This document shows positions 41,813 through 50,544 of a stretch of 64,000 bases of DNA, one piece after another. The stretch is from positions 1,178,001 to 1,242,000 of the forward strand of contig NZ_MTQN01000012.1 of the NCBI RefSeq assembly GCF_001984195.1, read 5' to 3'. Source of the DNA: Kribbella sp. ALI-6-A (GTDB lineage: Bacteria > Actinomycetota > Actinomycetes > Propionibacteriales > Kribbellaceae). The notes under the pieces were generated by a model. That model was given only the letters and a program-made list of their open reading frames with translations. It was not told the DNA's origin and searched no databases. A program made the position numbers and the translations under genes. Within the stretch, counting starts at the first letter, position 1. Every line of letters starts with the position of its first letter.

Positions 41813-42364
41813 ATGCGACGCACGGGCGACGAAACCAAGGCCGCGATCCTCACCGCGGCCCGCGAGCGATTCGCGACCGACGGCTACGAGCGGGCCACCA
41901 TCCGGTCGATCGCGGCCGACGCGGCGACCGACCCCGCGCTGGTGATGCGGCACTTCGGCAGCAAGGAGAAGCTCTTCGCCGCCGCCGCGGACTTCGACCT
42001 GCACCTTCCGGACCTGTCGACGCTGCCGAGGGAGAAGCTCGGCACCGCTCTGGTCGACCACTTCCTCCGACGCTGGGAGGAGGACGACACGCTGCAGGCG
42101 CTGCTCCGGGCGGCGGTCACCAACGAGGTCGCCGCCGAGCGGATGCGGCAGATCTTCACCGGCCAGCTGGCGGTCGCCGCCACCGGCCTGTCCGACGACG
42201 CAGAGCGCCGGGCCGGTCTGGTCGCCTCACAGACTCTCGGCCTCGGGCTGTGCCGGTACGTGCTGAAGCTCGGCCCGCTCGCGGAGATGCCGAGAGCAGC
42301 GGTCGTCGCCTGGCTCGCGCCGACGGTCGAGCGCTACCTGACCGCTCCCGATCCGACGGTCTGA
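41813..42364 (+). CDS. TetR-family regulator of the divergent monooxygenase
   Basis: 183 residues. The HTH is ILTAARERFATDGYERAT, then IRSIAADAATDPALVMRHFGSKEKLF. The C-terminal domain is short. ATG 41813 has AGGG about eight bases upstream; upstream in-frame GTG or TTG starts would enter the operator. It likely represses itself and the monooxygenase through the twin sites. Confidence 0.87.
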   Translation: MRRTGDETKAAILTAARERFATDGYERATIRSIAADAATDPALVMRHFGSKEKLFAAAADFDLHLPDLSTLPREKLGTALVDHFLRRWEEDDTLQALLRAAVTNEVAAERMRQIFTGQLAVAATGLSDDAERRAGLVASQTLGLGLCRYVLKLGPLAEMPRAAVVAWLAPTVERYLTAPDPTV

Positions 42365-42386
42365 CGGCAGGCTCGGAGCCGGTACG

Positions 42387-43127
42387 TCAGGTGCGGGCGC
42401 GTTTGCGGCGGCTCTTGGTTTCCTGGAGGAACAGCCAGGCCAGCGCCGCGCCGACGACGAAGCCGCCGAGGTGACCCTGCCAGGAGATGTTCGGGAACGT
42501 GAACGAGATGACCGCCGTGATCGCCACGTAGACGAGGATCCAGGTCACGTCCATGCCGCGCGCCTTGCTGATCACCAGCAGCGCTCCGACCAGTCCGAGC
42601 ACGGCACCGGACGCGCCGAGCGTGGCGCCGATCGGGTTGCTCAGCATCCAGACGGCGACACCGCCGCCGACGGCGGACAGGAAGTACAGCAGGATGAAGC
42701 GCAGCCGGCCGAGCATCTGCTCGAGCGGGGGACCGACCTGGTAGAGCATGAACAGGTTGGAGAAGATGTGGAAGATCTGCAGGTGGGTGAACGCCGACGT
42801 CAGCAGGCGCCATGGCTCGGTGTCCACCAGCGCCGGGACCAGGACCAGGTCGTTCACCAGCCGGCTGTTGCTGCTGCGGACCGCGATGAAGACCAGCACG
42901 TTGACCGCCAGCAGCGTCAGCGTGACGACCTGGGTGTTGCCCCGCGCGACCCCGCCCAGCGACGTCCGGGTCTTCGGCACCGACTTCACGCCCTCGTTGA
43001 AGCAGGAGGGGCACTGGAAGCCGACCGACGCCGTGTTCATGCAGGCCGGGCAGATCGGCTTCTCGCAGCGCTGGCAGCGCACGCCGGTGGGCCGATCCGG
43101 GTGCCGGTAGCAGACGGTCTCGGTCAC
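42387..43127 (-). CDS. Rhomboid-family intramembrane serine protease with N-terminal zinc-ribbon-like segment
   Basis: 246 residues. The N-terminus has C6, H9, C18, C21, C26, C29, C39 and C42, a cysteine pattern of a metal-binding B-box/ribbon type. Six membrane helices follow, with GASG (S173) and H219 (WQGHLGG) as catalytic dyad. Such rhomboids cleave membrane proteins. In related genomes this gene sits between ppiA and crgA; here it is beside ppiA, but crgA is 20 kb away. GTG 43127 with GAGAGGA. Confidence 0.92.
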   Translation of the reverse strand: MTETVCYRHPDRPTGVRCQRCEKPICPACMNTASVGFQCPSCFNEGVKSVPKTRTSLGGVARGNTQVVTLTLLAVNVLVFIAVRSSNSRLVNDLVLVPALVDTEPWRLLTSAFTHLQIFHIFSNLFMLYQVGPPLEQMLGRLRFILLYFLSAVGGGVAVWMLSNPIGATLGASGAVLGLVGALLVISKARGMDVTWILVYVAITAVISFTFPNISWQGHLGGFVVGAALAWLFLQETKSRRKRART

Positions 43128-43239
43128 GGCCTGATCCTCTCGGTGGATCGCTGACAGATCGCCGAAGTCACGAACGGCCGATCCGGAGATCGGCCGCCGT
43201 GGCAACGAACAGTGCAGAAGTGCTGGGTGGTGCCGAAGG

Positions 43240-43782
43240 TCAGTTGGTGCGGGTCTCGATCTTCACGCTGTTGATCACGATCGGCTCGACCGGACGGTCG
43301 GCGGCACCGGTCTTCGCGGTGGCGATCGCGTCGACGACCTTCTTCGACTCGTCGTCGGCGACCTCGCCGAAGATCGTGTGCTTGCGGTTCAGGTGCGGGG
43401 TCGGGACCACGGTGACGAAGAACTGCGAACCGTTGGTGCCGCGGCCGAACTGGATGCCCGCGTTCGCCATCGCCAGCAGGTACGGGCGGTCGAACTGCAG
43501 GTCCGGGTGGATCTCGTCGTCGAAGGCGTAGCCCGGCGAGCCGGTGCCGGTGCCGAGCGGGCAGCCGCCCTGGATCATGAAGCCGTCGATCACCCGGTGG
43601 AAGCCGAGGCCGTCGTAGAACCGCTCGGTCTTCTTCTCACCCGTCTCCGGGTCGGTCCACTCCTGGGTGCCCTCCGCGAGACCGACGAAGTTCTTCACCG
43701 TCTTCGGCGCCTGGTTGGGGAACAGCCTGATCACGACGTCGCCCTTCGTCGTCTGCAGGGTCGCGAACAGTTCTTCGGCCAC
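43240..43782 (-). CDS. ppiA: Cyclophilin-type peptidyl-prolyl cis-trans isomerase
   Basis: 180 residues. The cyclophilin core is complete: FHRVIDGFMIQGG with the catalytic Arg, GSQFFVT and HTIFGEV. An insertion WTDPETGEKKTERFYD is common to actinobacterial members. There is no signal peptide, so cytoplasmic. GTG 43782 uses GAGGAG. It lies 113 bases upstream of the rhomboid gene on the same strand. Confidence 0.94.
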   Translation of the reverse strand: MAEELFATLQTTKGDVVIRLFPNQAPKTVKNFVGLAEGTQEWTDPETGEKKTERFYDGLGFHRVIDGFMIQGGCPLGTGTGSPGYAFDDEIHPDLQFDRPYLLAMANAGIQFGRGTNGSQFFVTVVPTPHLNRKHTIFGEVADDESKKVVDAIATAKTGAADRPVEPIVINSVKIETRTN

Positions 43783-44078
43783 GGGAGTACTCCTCATCGA
43801 ATAGCAACTGACGCCCTCGATCCTGTCACGACGGATCAAGTTCGCACCGACCGACCGGCCGGGAAAGCCCAGCCGGACCGGCCGGCGGCCCGGGACAACG
43901 TTTGCCCACCGGCCCGGCCGCGATCGCGGGTGAACCCGCGCCGGGGCGGCCGGTTTATCGGCTGGGTACGTCGTACGATGCAGATGCAGCCGGATTTGTC
44001 CAGAAGCCGTACAGGTCGTCCCACTCCGTCGCTGGGCCGGACCGAGCCCGCGGCGCGGGCGACCATCGAGGAGGAACC

Positions 44079-44972
44079 GTGGGTTTGTTGAAGTCCAAGG
44101 GCCGGGTCGAGACCGCGAAGGACCGGGTCCGGCCGCTTGCCGAATCGGCGTCGCAGAAGGTCGGACCGGTGGCGGGCCAGGTCCGCGACCACCTCGGGCC
44201 GGCCGTGGGCACCGCACGGGAGAAGGTGTCGCCGTACGCCGAAAAGGCCGTCGAGCGCGGCGCCTCGATCGCGCACACCGCGGTGGAGAAGGCCGGACCC
44301 GTGATCGACGACGCGCTGAGCAAGGTCGGACCGGCCACCGAGCACGCCGCCGAGAAGGCGCGTGAGCGGTTCAACGACGACCTGCTGCCGAAGGTGACCG
44401 CCGCGCTGGCCGCCCTGGCCGCGGCCGCGGAGCCGGTGGTCGAGGAGACGTCGCGCCGCGGCAAGGCGACCAAGGCCGCGCTGCGGGGCGAGCTCCAGGT
44501 CCCGAAGAAGACCCACAAGCTGCGCAACTTCGCGCTGCTGCTGGGCTTCGGCGCGCTGGCCGCCGCCGCCGTCCGCAAGCTGATGACCCCGCCGGAGCCG
44601 GCCTGGCAGTCGACCCCGACCAGCGGCCGCGACTACAGCTCGGCCCCTTCCGGTACGACGTCGCGTCCGTCCGCGGACAAGCCGGCCGCGGACAAGACCG
44701 AGACCGCCAAGCCCGAGGCCGCGAAGACCAGCACGACGACGACCGGTACCTCGACGACCGGTACGTCGACGACCGGCGCCACGCCGGCCGGCGGCCCGAC
44801 CGGCACCTCGACCTCGAACGGCAAGACCGAGACCGAGGCAGACAAGAGCGACGACGCGAAGACCGATGAGGCCAAGGCGGCGTCGAACGGCACCGCCAAG
44901 AAGGCCACCCCGTCGGCCCGCAAGCCGGCCGGTGGCGGGAGCCCGGACAGCGGCAAGCCGTCCAACTCCTGA
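44079..44972 (+). CDS. Helical-repeat membrane protein with Thr/Ser/Lys-rich tail
   Basis: 297 residues. Residues 1-125 are imperfect 11-residue-like amphipathic repeats (ESASQKVGPVAGQV, AEKAVERGASIAHTAVEKAGPV), similar in style to LEA or apolipoprotein helices. A membrane helix follows at about 150-167 (NFALLLGFGALAAAAVRKL). Beyond is a low-complexity tail rich in TTTTGTSTTG and KTE segments. I do not recognise a named family with certainty, but such genes commonly neighbour ppiA. GTG 44079 follows GAGGAGGA. Envelope-associated or structural role is inference. Confidence 0.7.
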   Translation: MGLLKSKGRVETAKDRVRPLAESASQKVGPVAGQVRDHLGPAVGTAREKVSPYAEKAVERGASIAHTAVEKAGPVIDDALSKVGPATEHAAEKARERFNDDLLPKVTAALAALAAAAEPVVEETSRRGKATKAALRGELQVPKKTHKLRNFALLLGFGALAAAAVRKLMTPPEPAWQSTPTSGRDYSSAPSGTTSRPSADKPAADKTETAKPEAAKTSTTTTGTSTTGTSTTGATPAGGPTGTSTSNGKTETEADKSDDAKTDEAKAASNGTAKKATPSARKPAGGGSPDSGKPSNS

Positions 44973-44987
44973 CCTGCTCCGCAACGG

Positions 44988-45022
44988 CGAAGGCCGCGAC
45001 CCCGACGGGTTCGCGGCCTTCG
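44988..45022. terminator. Bidirectional terminator hairpin
   Basis: CGAAGGCCGCGA (44988-44999) pairs perfectly with TCGCGGCCTTCG (45011-45022), with an 11-base loop, between convergent genes. Confidence 0.85.
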
Positions 45023-45035
45023 TGCTGTCCGGGCC

Positions 45036-45407
45036 TCAGCTGATGGGATCGTCGCGCGGGTCGTCCGCGAAGACGTCCACGTCGTCGTACTCGTCGTTCG
45101 GGCCGCGGGTGGTGGAGATCCGGCCGGCCGACAGCAGCTGCGTCGCGTACCGGTGGGTGATGCACGGATAGGTCGCCCCGCAGTGCAGACAGACGGCGTC
45201 GTTGCGGTGCAGCCACGGCAGGACGCCGAACCGTTTCATCCTGGTCAGCGGCTCCCGGTCCGGAGCGTGCAACTGGAGCGCCTCCCGCGCGGCGTTCTGG
45301 ATCTCCGGCGCCGACCACTCCTCGGCGCTCTTGTCCATCAACGCGTGCAGGTCCGGGTGGAGCGGGTCGCCGGTGGTGACCGGGCGATCGGCTGGGGAGT
45401 GGCTCAT
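45036..45407 (-). CDS. Conserved hypothetical protein with CxxC-x5-C segment
   Basis: 123 residues without membrane helices. An acidic N-terminal half (LHALMDKSAEEWSAPEIQNAAREAL) precedes NDAVCLHCGATYPCITHRYATQLL, which could bind a metal, and an acidic tail DEYDDVDVFADDPRDD. No family recognised. ATG 45407. It is downstream of the DNA alkyltransferase gene on the same strand. Confidence 0.65.
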   Translation of the reverse strand: MSHSPADRPVTTGDPLHPDLHALMDKSAEEWSAPEIQNAAREALQLHAPDREPLTRMKRFGVLPWLHRNDAVCLHCGATYPCITHRYATQLLSAGRISTTRGPNDEYDDVDVFADDPRDDPIS

Positions 45408-45484
45408 CGTTCGTCTCCGGGCTGAAGGTCGGGGCGGGGTCCGGACCGGTCACACTGGAACGGTTGTCTGAAGCGTGTCAGTCC

Positions 45485-45501
45485 GGTCGCTCCGAGCGAC
45501 C
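45485..45501. terminator. GGTCGCTC-C-GAGCGACC hairpin after the alkyltransferase gene
   Basis: Perfect 8-bp arms, nested within a second inverted pair, GGAACGG (45457-45463) and CCGTTCC (45506-45512). It may end the alkyltransferase transcript or act as a site for the next gene's promoter. The rest of 45408-45584 is unremarkable. Confidence 0.4.
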
Positions 45502-45584
45502 TTAGCCGTTCCGAGGGGTGGTTCGGCCACCGCCCGGCGGTACTCCTGAGTAAGGGTTCGGTCAGGTCGCGCCGGGCCGGGCGC

Positions 45585-46067
45585 TCAGCTCCAGAGGTTC
45601 TCGAAGGCGACCCGGGCCTCGAGCTCCAGCAGATGCCGCTTGCGGGGGATGCCGCCACCGAAGCCGACCATCTTGCCGCCCGCGCCGACCACCCGGTGAC
45701 AGGGCACGACCAGCGGCAACGGGTTGCGGTTGCAGGCGACGCCGACCGCGCGGGCCGCGCCCGGATCGCCGACCGCCTTGGCGACGTCGCCGTAGGTCTG
45801 CATCTCGCCGTACGGGATGCGGGTCAGCTGCTGCCAGACCGCGCGCTCGAAGGCCGAGCCGCCGCGCACCGACAGCGGCAGGTCGAAGTCGGTCCGCTCG
45901 CCGGCGAAGTAGGCCTTGAGCTGCTCCTGGGTCTCGGTCAGCAGCGGATCGGGAACGGTGGCCGGCTCGATCCCCTCGACCACGCCGAACGACACCCGGC
46001 ACACTCCGGTGTCGTCGACGGCCAGGGACAGGTCACCGATGGGCGAATCGATCACGGACCAGCGCAT
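45585..46067 (-). CDS. ogt: Methylated-DNA-protein cysteine methyltransferase (Ogt/MGMT)
   Basis: 160 residues. The acceptor cysteine is C123 in VPCHRVV, with FERAVWQQLTRIPYGEMQTYGDVAKAVG as the DNA-binding helix-turn-helix region and GGIPRKRHLLELE at the end. It removes O6-alkyl groups from guanine stoichiometrically. ATG 46067. Confidence 0.95.
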   Translation of the reverse strand: MRWSVIDSPIGDLSLAVDDTGVCRVSFGVVEGIEPATVPDPLLTETQEQLKAYFAGERTDFDLPLSVRGGSAFERAVWQQLTRIPYGEMQTYGDVAKAVGDPGAARAVGVACNRNPLPLVVPCHRVVGAGGKMVGFGGGIPRKRHLLELEARVAFENLWS

Positions 46068-46227
46068 GGCTCCATCCTCCGCCCTGCCACCGACAGTTCT
46101 CGAGCGGCTGGACGCCCGGCAGAATGGACCGCGGAGCGTGACGCCGGCCACACAATGTCCTGGCGTCGTCACAGTGTGTGTGCTATTTCTGGGTCGCCCG
46201 CTTTCCACCTGGCAGCGAGGGGTGTTC

Positions 46228-47082
46228 GTGTCCAACCAGACCCCTGGCTCCGATCTGCCCCGCTACCTGCCCGGCACCTACCGTTCCAGCACCCCGCCGG
46301 CGGACCCGCGGTACGGCGTACCGGAGGCCGGCGGCGCGCATCTGGTGCCGAAGCGGCCGCCGCAGCCGCCGCAGGATCGGTGGTTCACCTCCGAGCACGC
46401 GATGGGCCTGGCGGCCTCGATCATGATCGGCGTGGTCACGGTGATGAGCTGGGCCACCGCCTGGTCGGACTGGAACTCCTACCGCACCCTGCGCCGGTAC
46501 GGCGGCGACCCGAGCCGGATGGACGACGCCGACCTGATCTCCGGGCTGTTCGGCATCATCGCCGCGCTGGCGCTGTTCGTCGCGGCCACGGTGTTCATCG
46601 TCTGGCTGTGGCGGGTCCGCTGGAACGCGGAGATGTTCTGCCGCGGCGAGCACCGCTACACCCGCGGCTGGGTGCTCGGCGGCTGGATCGTCCCGGTGGT
46701 CAACCTCTGGTACCCCAAACAGGTCGTCGACGACATCGTCGCGGCCAGCGATCCGCGCACGCCCCCGCACATCCCGACCCTGCGCGGCATCCCCGGCACC
46801 CGGCTGGTCTGGGCCTGGTGGCTGACCTGGGTGGTCGGGCTGGTGCTCGACAACGTCGGCCAGCGCAGCGTCCTGGACGGCGTACCGCAGCTCGGCGAAC
46901 TGCGGCAGAACGCCTGGATGGCGACCGTCTCGGCGGTCAGCACGACGGCGGCGGCGGTGCTCGCGATGCTGCTGATCCAGCGGATCAACGACCTGCAGAC
47001 CCAGCGGCCGTGGACCCCGTGGTGGGCGATCGACCCGGCGAGCGGCCCGGCGCATGGCGGCGCTGGGAATCCTGCGTCGTAA
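46228..47082 (+). CDS. DUF4328-type membrane protein (paralogue 1)
   Basis: 284 residues. A proline-rich cytoplasmic N-terminus precedes about five membrane segments. The shared core is SDWNSYRTL, FIVWLWRVRWNAEMFC, RGWVLGGWIVPVVNLWYPKQVVDDI and WWLTWVVGLVLDNV. Function unknown. GTG 46228 follows GAGGGG. It is followed by a longer paralogue 205 bases downstream. Confidence 0.85.
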   Translation: MSNQTPGSDLPRYLPGTYRSSTPPADPRYGVPEAGGAHLVPKRPPQPPQDRWFTSEHAMGLAASIMIGVVTVMSWATAWSDWNSYRTLRRYGGDPSRMDDADLISGLFGIIAALALFVAATVFIVWLWRVRWNAEMFCRGEHRYTRGWVLGGWIVPVVNLWYPKQVVDDIVAASDPRTPPHIPTLRGIPGTRLVWAWWLTWVVGLVLDNVGQRSVLDGVPQLGELRQNAWMATVSAVSTTAAAVLAMLLIQRINDLQTQRPWTPWWAIDPASGPAHGGAGNPAS

Positions 47083-47287
47083 ACCAACCCGTCACGCACC
47101 GTCCAGTGAGTCGTTACAAGTGGTGATGTCCGTTGGAAAAGAACTCGTTAAGTCGATACCCTCCGTGCTGGGCTCGGCTCCCCACGGGTACTTACTTCGT
47201 GGTATCAATGGGGCTCGGTCACGCGGGGGCAGGATTCGACCGAAACGCCGAACAGACGGAGTTCCAGCAACGCGAGGGACGCACGAC

Positions 47288-49339
47288 GTGAGCCACCCGC
47301 AAACGGCGGTCTTGTCCGCTGTCGAAAACAACGACGAGTGGCAGCCGCATGCTGCTGAGGAGTTCCAGCAGGTCGGCACCGTCGGCAAGATCGCGATCGG
47401 TCTGCTCGGCGCCTCCACCCTCACTCATCTGCTGTCCACCTGGTCGGACTGGAACACCTACGGTGTCGTCAACCAGTACCTGGGCGGCGGGCTGAACGTC
47501 GACGACGCGGACCTGAACCGGGCCGACACCCTCTCCCGGCTCACCTCGATCCCGAACGTGATCGTCTCGGTCGCCGCCGCCGTGGTCTTCGTGATCTGGC
47601 TGTGGCGGGCCCGGGTGAACTCCGAGGTGTTCTGCCAGGCCGACCACCGCCGCAGCCACGGCTGGGTGCTGGCCAGCTGGTTCTGCCCCGGACCGAACCT
47701 GATCTATCCCAAGCAGATCGTGGACGACGTCTGGCTGGCCAGCGATCCGAAGACCCCCGTGTACGCCGACGACCTGCGCCGATTCAGGCCACCGCTGCTG
47801 ACCCAGGTGTGGTGGATCACCTGGGTCGGCGCGCTCGCGTTCGACGTGGTGGTGCGCCGGTTCCTGATGTGGATGGACCCAACCGTCGGCACGCTGCGCG
47901 GCATCGCGCTGGCCGGCACGGCGTCGCTGCTGCTCACCGCGGCGGCCGCGGTCGGCGGCACGCTGGTGATCCGCAAGATCAACGCCATGCAGACCAGCCG
48001 CGAGTGGATCCCGTGGTGGGACCAGCGCGAGCCGAAGCTGACCGCCGTCCCGACGTACGCCGACGACGACACCTCCGAGCAGCCGCCGATCACCGAGCCG
48101 ATCGCGGCACCGGCCCTGCGCCTGGAGCGCTCGCCGGAGCGGCAGACCGGCTACAACCAGCAGCCCCCGAACCAGTACGACGCGCCGGCCGCGAGCAGCC
48201 CGCTCGGCGCCGGACCCGGCCTGGCCGGCGGATCGCCGTTCGCGGCGCCCGCAGCGAGTGCGCCCACCCCGTTCGCGGCGCCCGCGGCGAGTGCGCCCAC
48301 CGAGGACGAGGCGCCGGCCTGGAGCCCGTTCGCGCCGGTCGTGGAGACCTGGCAGGACGGCGGCCCGGCCACCGAGCAGTTCAGCCCGATCGAGACCTGG
48401 CAGGACGAGCCCGGCCGCGTCGAAGAGGCCACCCCGTCGTACCAGCAGACCGCGTCCGGTCTGGAGCTGCCGAGCTGGGCGAGCACCACGAGCTACAGCT
48501 CGACCGATGACGACCTGCTGTCGACTCCGCTGCCGAGCTGGCAGGCCGAGACGGTCGCTCCGCCGACGCTGGCCGAGACCCAGCCCGACCCGTACTCGTA
48601 CCAGCCCGAGCCCGCCCCGGCGCCCGAGCCGGAGCAGCCGTCCTGGGCGTCGACCTACGCGCAGGGCTACTCCTACGAGACCACGTCCGACTACCTGACC
48701 TCGTCGGCGCCGATCCCCGCGCCCGAGCCGGAGCCCGCACCCGTTGCGCGCGCTGGTCGCCGGGCCGCTCGGGTCGCGGTGGACAGCCCGTCGACGGTGC
48801 AGCCCGCGGCGCCGGTCTTCCAGGAGCCGGCGTTCCAGTCGCCGGCCGCGGACGACGACTACCTCACGCCGTCGAAGCCGCTGCCGCCGGTCCCGTCGTA
48901 CGGGCCGGAGCCGAGCGAGCCGAGCTACGCCCCGGAGCCGACCTACGCGGCGTACGACGCCCCGGCGGTGCCGACGAGCTACGAGACGGCCTACACCCCG
49001 GACTACAGCTCGTCGTACACGGAGTCGACCTACTCCGACTACAGCTCCTCCTACGCGCCGGCCGAGCCGTCGTACGAGTCGTACAGCTCGACGTACGACT
49101 CCTACAGCGCGGGTTCGTCGGCGAGCAGCAGCTACTCCGACACGAGCTACGACTACAGCCCGAACTACGCGCCCGAGTCGTACGCGCCGGACTCCGGCTC
49201 GACCGAGCACTCGCAGCCGGCCGAGTCGCCGTACCAGCAGACGCCGTACTCGTACGAGCCCGCGGAGCCGCCGGCCGACGCCGAGGACACCGGCGAGCAC
49301 AGCGCCCCGAGAACCCATCCCCGCCGCCGCTGGGTCTGA
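47288..49339 (+). CDS. DUF4328-type membrane protein with a 360-residue Tyr/Ser/Pro-rich tail (paralogue 2)
   Basis: 683 residues. Residues 30-250 repeat the membrane core of the upstream gene (SDWNTYGVV, FVIWLWRARVNSEVFC, WVLASWFCPGPNLIYPKQIVDDVW). Residues 265-683 are low complexity: duplicated FAAPAASAPT, two ETWQD, then dense PEP and (S)YxxxYSSSY-type segments ending EHSAPRTHPRRRWV. The tail is probably disordered. GTG 47288 follows GAGGGAC. A weak promoter (TTGGAA near 47133) may serve it alone. Confidence 0.85.
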   Translation: MSHPQTAVLSAVENNDEWQPHAAEEFQQVGTVGKIAIGLLGASTLTHLLSTWSDWNTYGVVNQYLGGGLNVDDADLNRADTLSRLTSIPNVIVSVAAAVVFVIWLWRARVNSEVFCQADHRRSHGWVLASWFCPGPNLIYPKQIVDDVWLASDPKTPVYADDLRRFRPPLLTQVWWITWVGALAFDVVVRRFLMWMDPTVGTLRGIALAGTASLLLTAAAAVGGTLVIRKINAMQTSREWIPWWDQREPKLTAVPTYADDDTSEQPPITEPIAAPALRLERSPERQTGYNQQPPNQYDAPAASSPLGAGPGLAGGSPFAAPAASAPTPFAAPAASAPTEDEAPAWSPFAPVVETWQDGGPATEQFSPIETWQDEPGRVEEATPSYQQTASGLELPSWASTTSYSSTDDDLLSTPLPSWQAETVAPPTLAETQPDPYSYQPEPAPAPEPEQPSWASTYAQGYSYETTSDYLTSSAPIPAPEPEPAPVARAGRRAARVAVDSPSTVQPAAPVFQEPAFQSPAADDDYLTPSKPLPPVPSYGPEPSEPSYAPEPTYAAYDAPAVPTSYETAYTPDYSSSYTESTYSDYSSSYAPAEPSYESYSSTYDSYSAGSSASSSYSDTSYDYSPNYAPESYAPDSGSTEHSQPAESPYQQTPYSYEPAEPPADAEDTGEHSAPRTHPRRRWV

Positions 49340-49360
49340 CCCAGCCCCCGGCCCTCCCCG

Positions 49361-49397
49361 AGAGGCCTGGTCCCGCGTCCGGGATCAGGCCTCTTTT
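49361..49397 (+). terminator. Intrinsic terminator after the DUF4328 tandem
   Basis: AGAGGCCTG pairs with CAGGCCTCT, with a further TCCC/GGGA after one mismatch, followed by TTTT at 49394-49397. A hairpin with a T-run is unusual at this GC content, so termination is likely. Confidence 0.85.
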
Positions 49398-49439
49398 CCA
49401 TCCTGCGCGGAAAGCGTTTGCACGTTAGGGTGGGTGAGC

Positions 49440-50237
49440 ATGACCCTGGCTTTCTCCACGCTCGGCTGCGCCGGCGATCCGCTCGAGACCGTGCTCGACC
49501 TCGCGAAGGCCAACGACTGCTCGGGCCTCGAACTGCGCGCCGCCGACGACGAGTTCACCCACGTCGGGCTGACCCCGGCCGAACGCCGCACGCTGCGGAG
49601 CCGGATCGAGGACGCCGGGCTGGAGATCCTCGCGGTCGACAGCTACGTCCACTTGTGCGGCGTCGAGGAGCAGCCCCTCACCGAGCACCTGGAGCTCGCG
49701 CACGACCTCGGCGCTCGCGGCGTGCGAGTGTTCATGCGCGACGACCCGAAGGACGACGGCGCCCCCGCCGACTCGCCGACGCCGGGCGAGTTTCGCGCGA
49801 TGGACCGGATCCAGCAAGCCTCCACCGAGGTCAGCGTGCTGCTGGAGACCCACGACACGCACTCGTCCGGCCGCAGCATCGCCGCGTTCTGCGCACTGCT
49901 CGACCGCGAAGTCCCGGGCCACAACGCGAAGGTGATCTGGGACGCCGCGCACACCCGGCGGACCGGTGAGACTCCGGCCGAGTCGCTCGAACTCCTGCGG
50001 CCCTGGCTGGAGTTCGTCCAGATCAAGGACCACGACTCCCGGCAGGACTTCAAGCCGGTCCGGATCGGCCTCGGCGACTATCCGATCGGCGACCTGCTGC
50101 GCGCCCTGGACGGGACGGACTATCGCCTCTCGCTGGAGTGGGAGCGCAAGTGGCACGCCGAGCTTCCGCCGCTGGCCGAGGCGCTGCCCGCCACGCGCGC
50201 GTGGATCGCCGGCCAGAGCGGTTCAAAATCGAACTAA
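49440..50237 (+). CDS. Sugar phosphate isomerase/epimerase (xylose-isomerase-like TIM barrel)
   Basis: 265 residues. The AP-endonuclease 2/IolE fold is shown by LAFSTLGCAGD, VLLETHDTHSSG, KVIWDAAHTRRTGE, FVQIKDHDSRQ and LSLEWERKWH, in which the metal-binding Glu/Asp/His residues are kept. Substrate unknown (keto-inositol and ketohexose epimerases are relatives). ATG 49440, with GTG 49434 as alternative. Confidence 0.85.
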   Translation: MTLAFSTLGCAGDPLETVLDLAKANDCSGLELRAADDEFTHVGLTPAERRTLRSRIEDAGLEILAVDSYVHLCGVEEQPLTEHLELAHDLGARGVRVFMRDDPKDDGAPADSPTPGEFRAMDRIQQASTEVSVLLETHDTHSSGRSIAAFCALLDREVPGHNAKVIWDAAHTRRTGETPAESLELLRPWLEFVQIKDHDSRQDFKPVRIGLGDYPIGDLLRALDGTDYRLSLEWERKWHAELPPLAEALPATRAWIAGQSGSKSN

Positions 50238-50238
50238 T

Positions 50239-50250
50239 TGGCCTAGGCCA
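50239..50250. repeat. TGGCCTAGGCCA palindrome
   Basis: Perfect 12-bp palindrome just after the isomerase stop. A termination or operator role is possible but nothing decides between them. Confidence 0.35.
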
Positions 50251-50339
50251 CAATTGGGAATCGGTTGTGCCTCGACGCATGACGCCGGGCACTGGTGACT
50301 CGTCAAACAGGTGAAGTCCCGACGGGGGACCTTGCAGCA

Positions 50340-50534
50340 GTGAAGGACATTCGCGATGAGCGCTACGAGCGTGCGGCTGTGGTTCCGGTGAGTCCGCGGG
50401 CGGTGGACAAGCGGGCCCGGCCGGGCAACGAAGGTGGAACGCCGGCGACGGAACCGGCTGCGGATCTGACCGGGTTCGGTCAGGCGGAGGAGATCGTCAC
50501 CGCCGGGGACCCGGTGGAGGCGGACCACACCTGA
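50340..50534 (+). CDS. Doubtful small ORF (64 residues)
   Basis: GTG at 50340 reads an acidic, proline-containing peptide (KDIRDERYERAAVV through PVEADHT). GGGGGA lies about ten bases upstream. Third-position GC is high in the second half but mixed in the first. No family, no membrane helix. It lies in the 307-base gap before the convergent QueA-like gene, which otherwise shows nothing. Confidence 0.3.
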   Translation: MKDIRDERYERAAVVPVSPRAVDKRARPGNEGGTPATEPAADLTGFGQAEEIVTAGDPVEADHT

Positions 50535-50544
50535 CCAAGGCCGG

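Noticed and set aside
22073..42386. The accessory block as a prophage or integrative element
   Set aside because: No integrase, transposase, phage genes, or flanking direct repeats at tRNA; the genes are metabolic and regulatory.
48239..48302. Short tandem repeats as a CRISPR-like or mobile repeat
   Set aside because: They encode a duplicated FAAPAASAPT peptide in frame within a low-complexity protein tail; no spacers.
47219..49318. 699-codon minus-strand frame opposite DUF4328 paralogue 2
   Set aside because: Arg/Val/Gly composition only; the plus frame has the membrane core shared with its paralogues.
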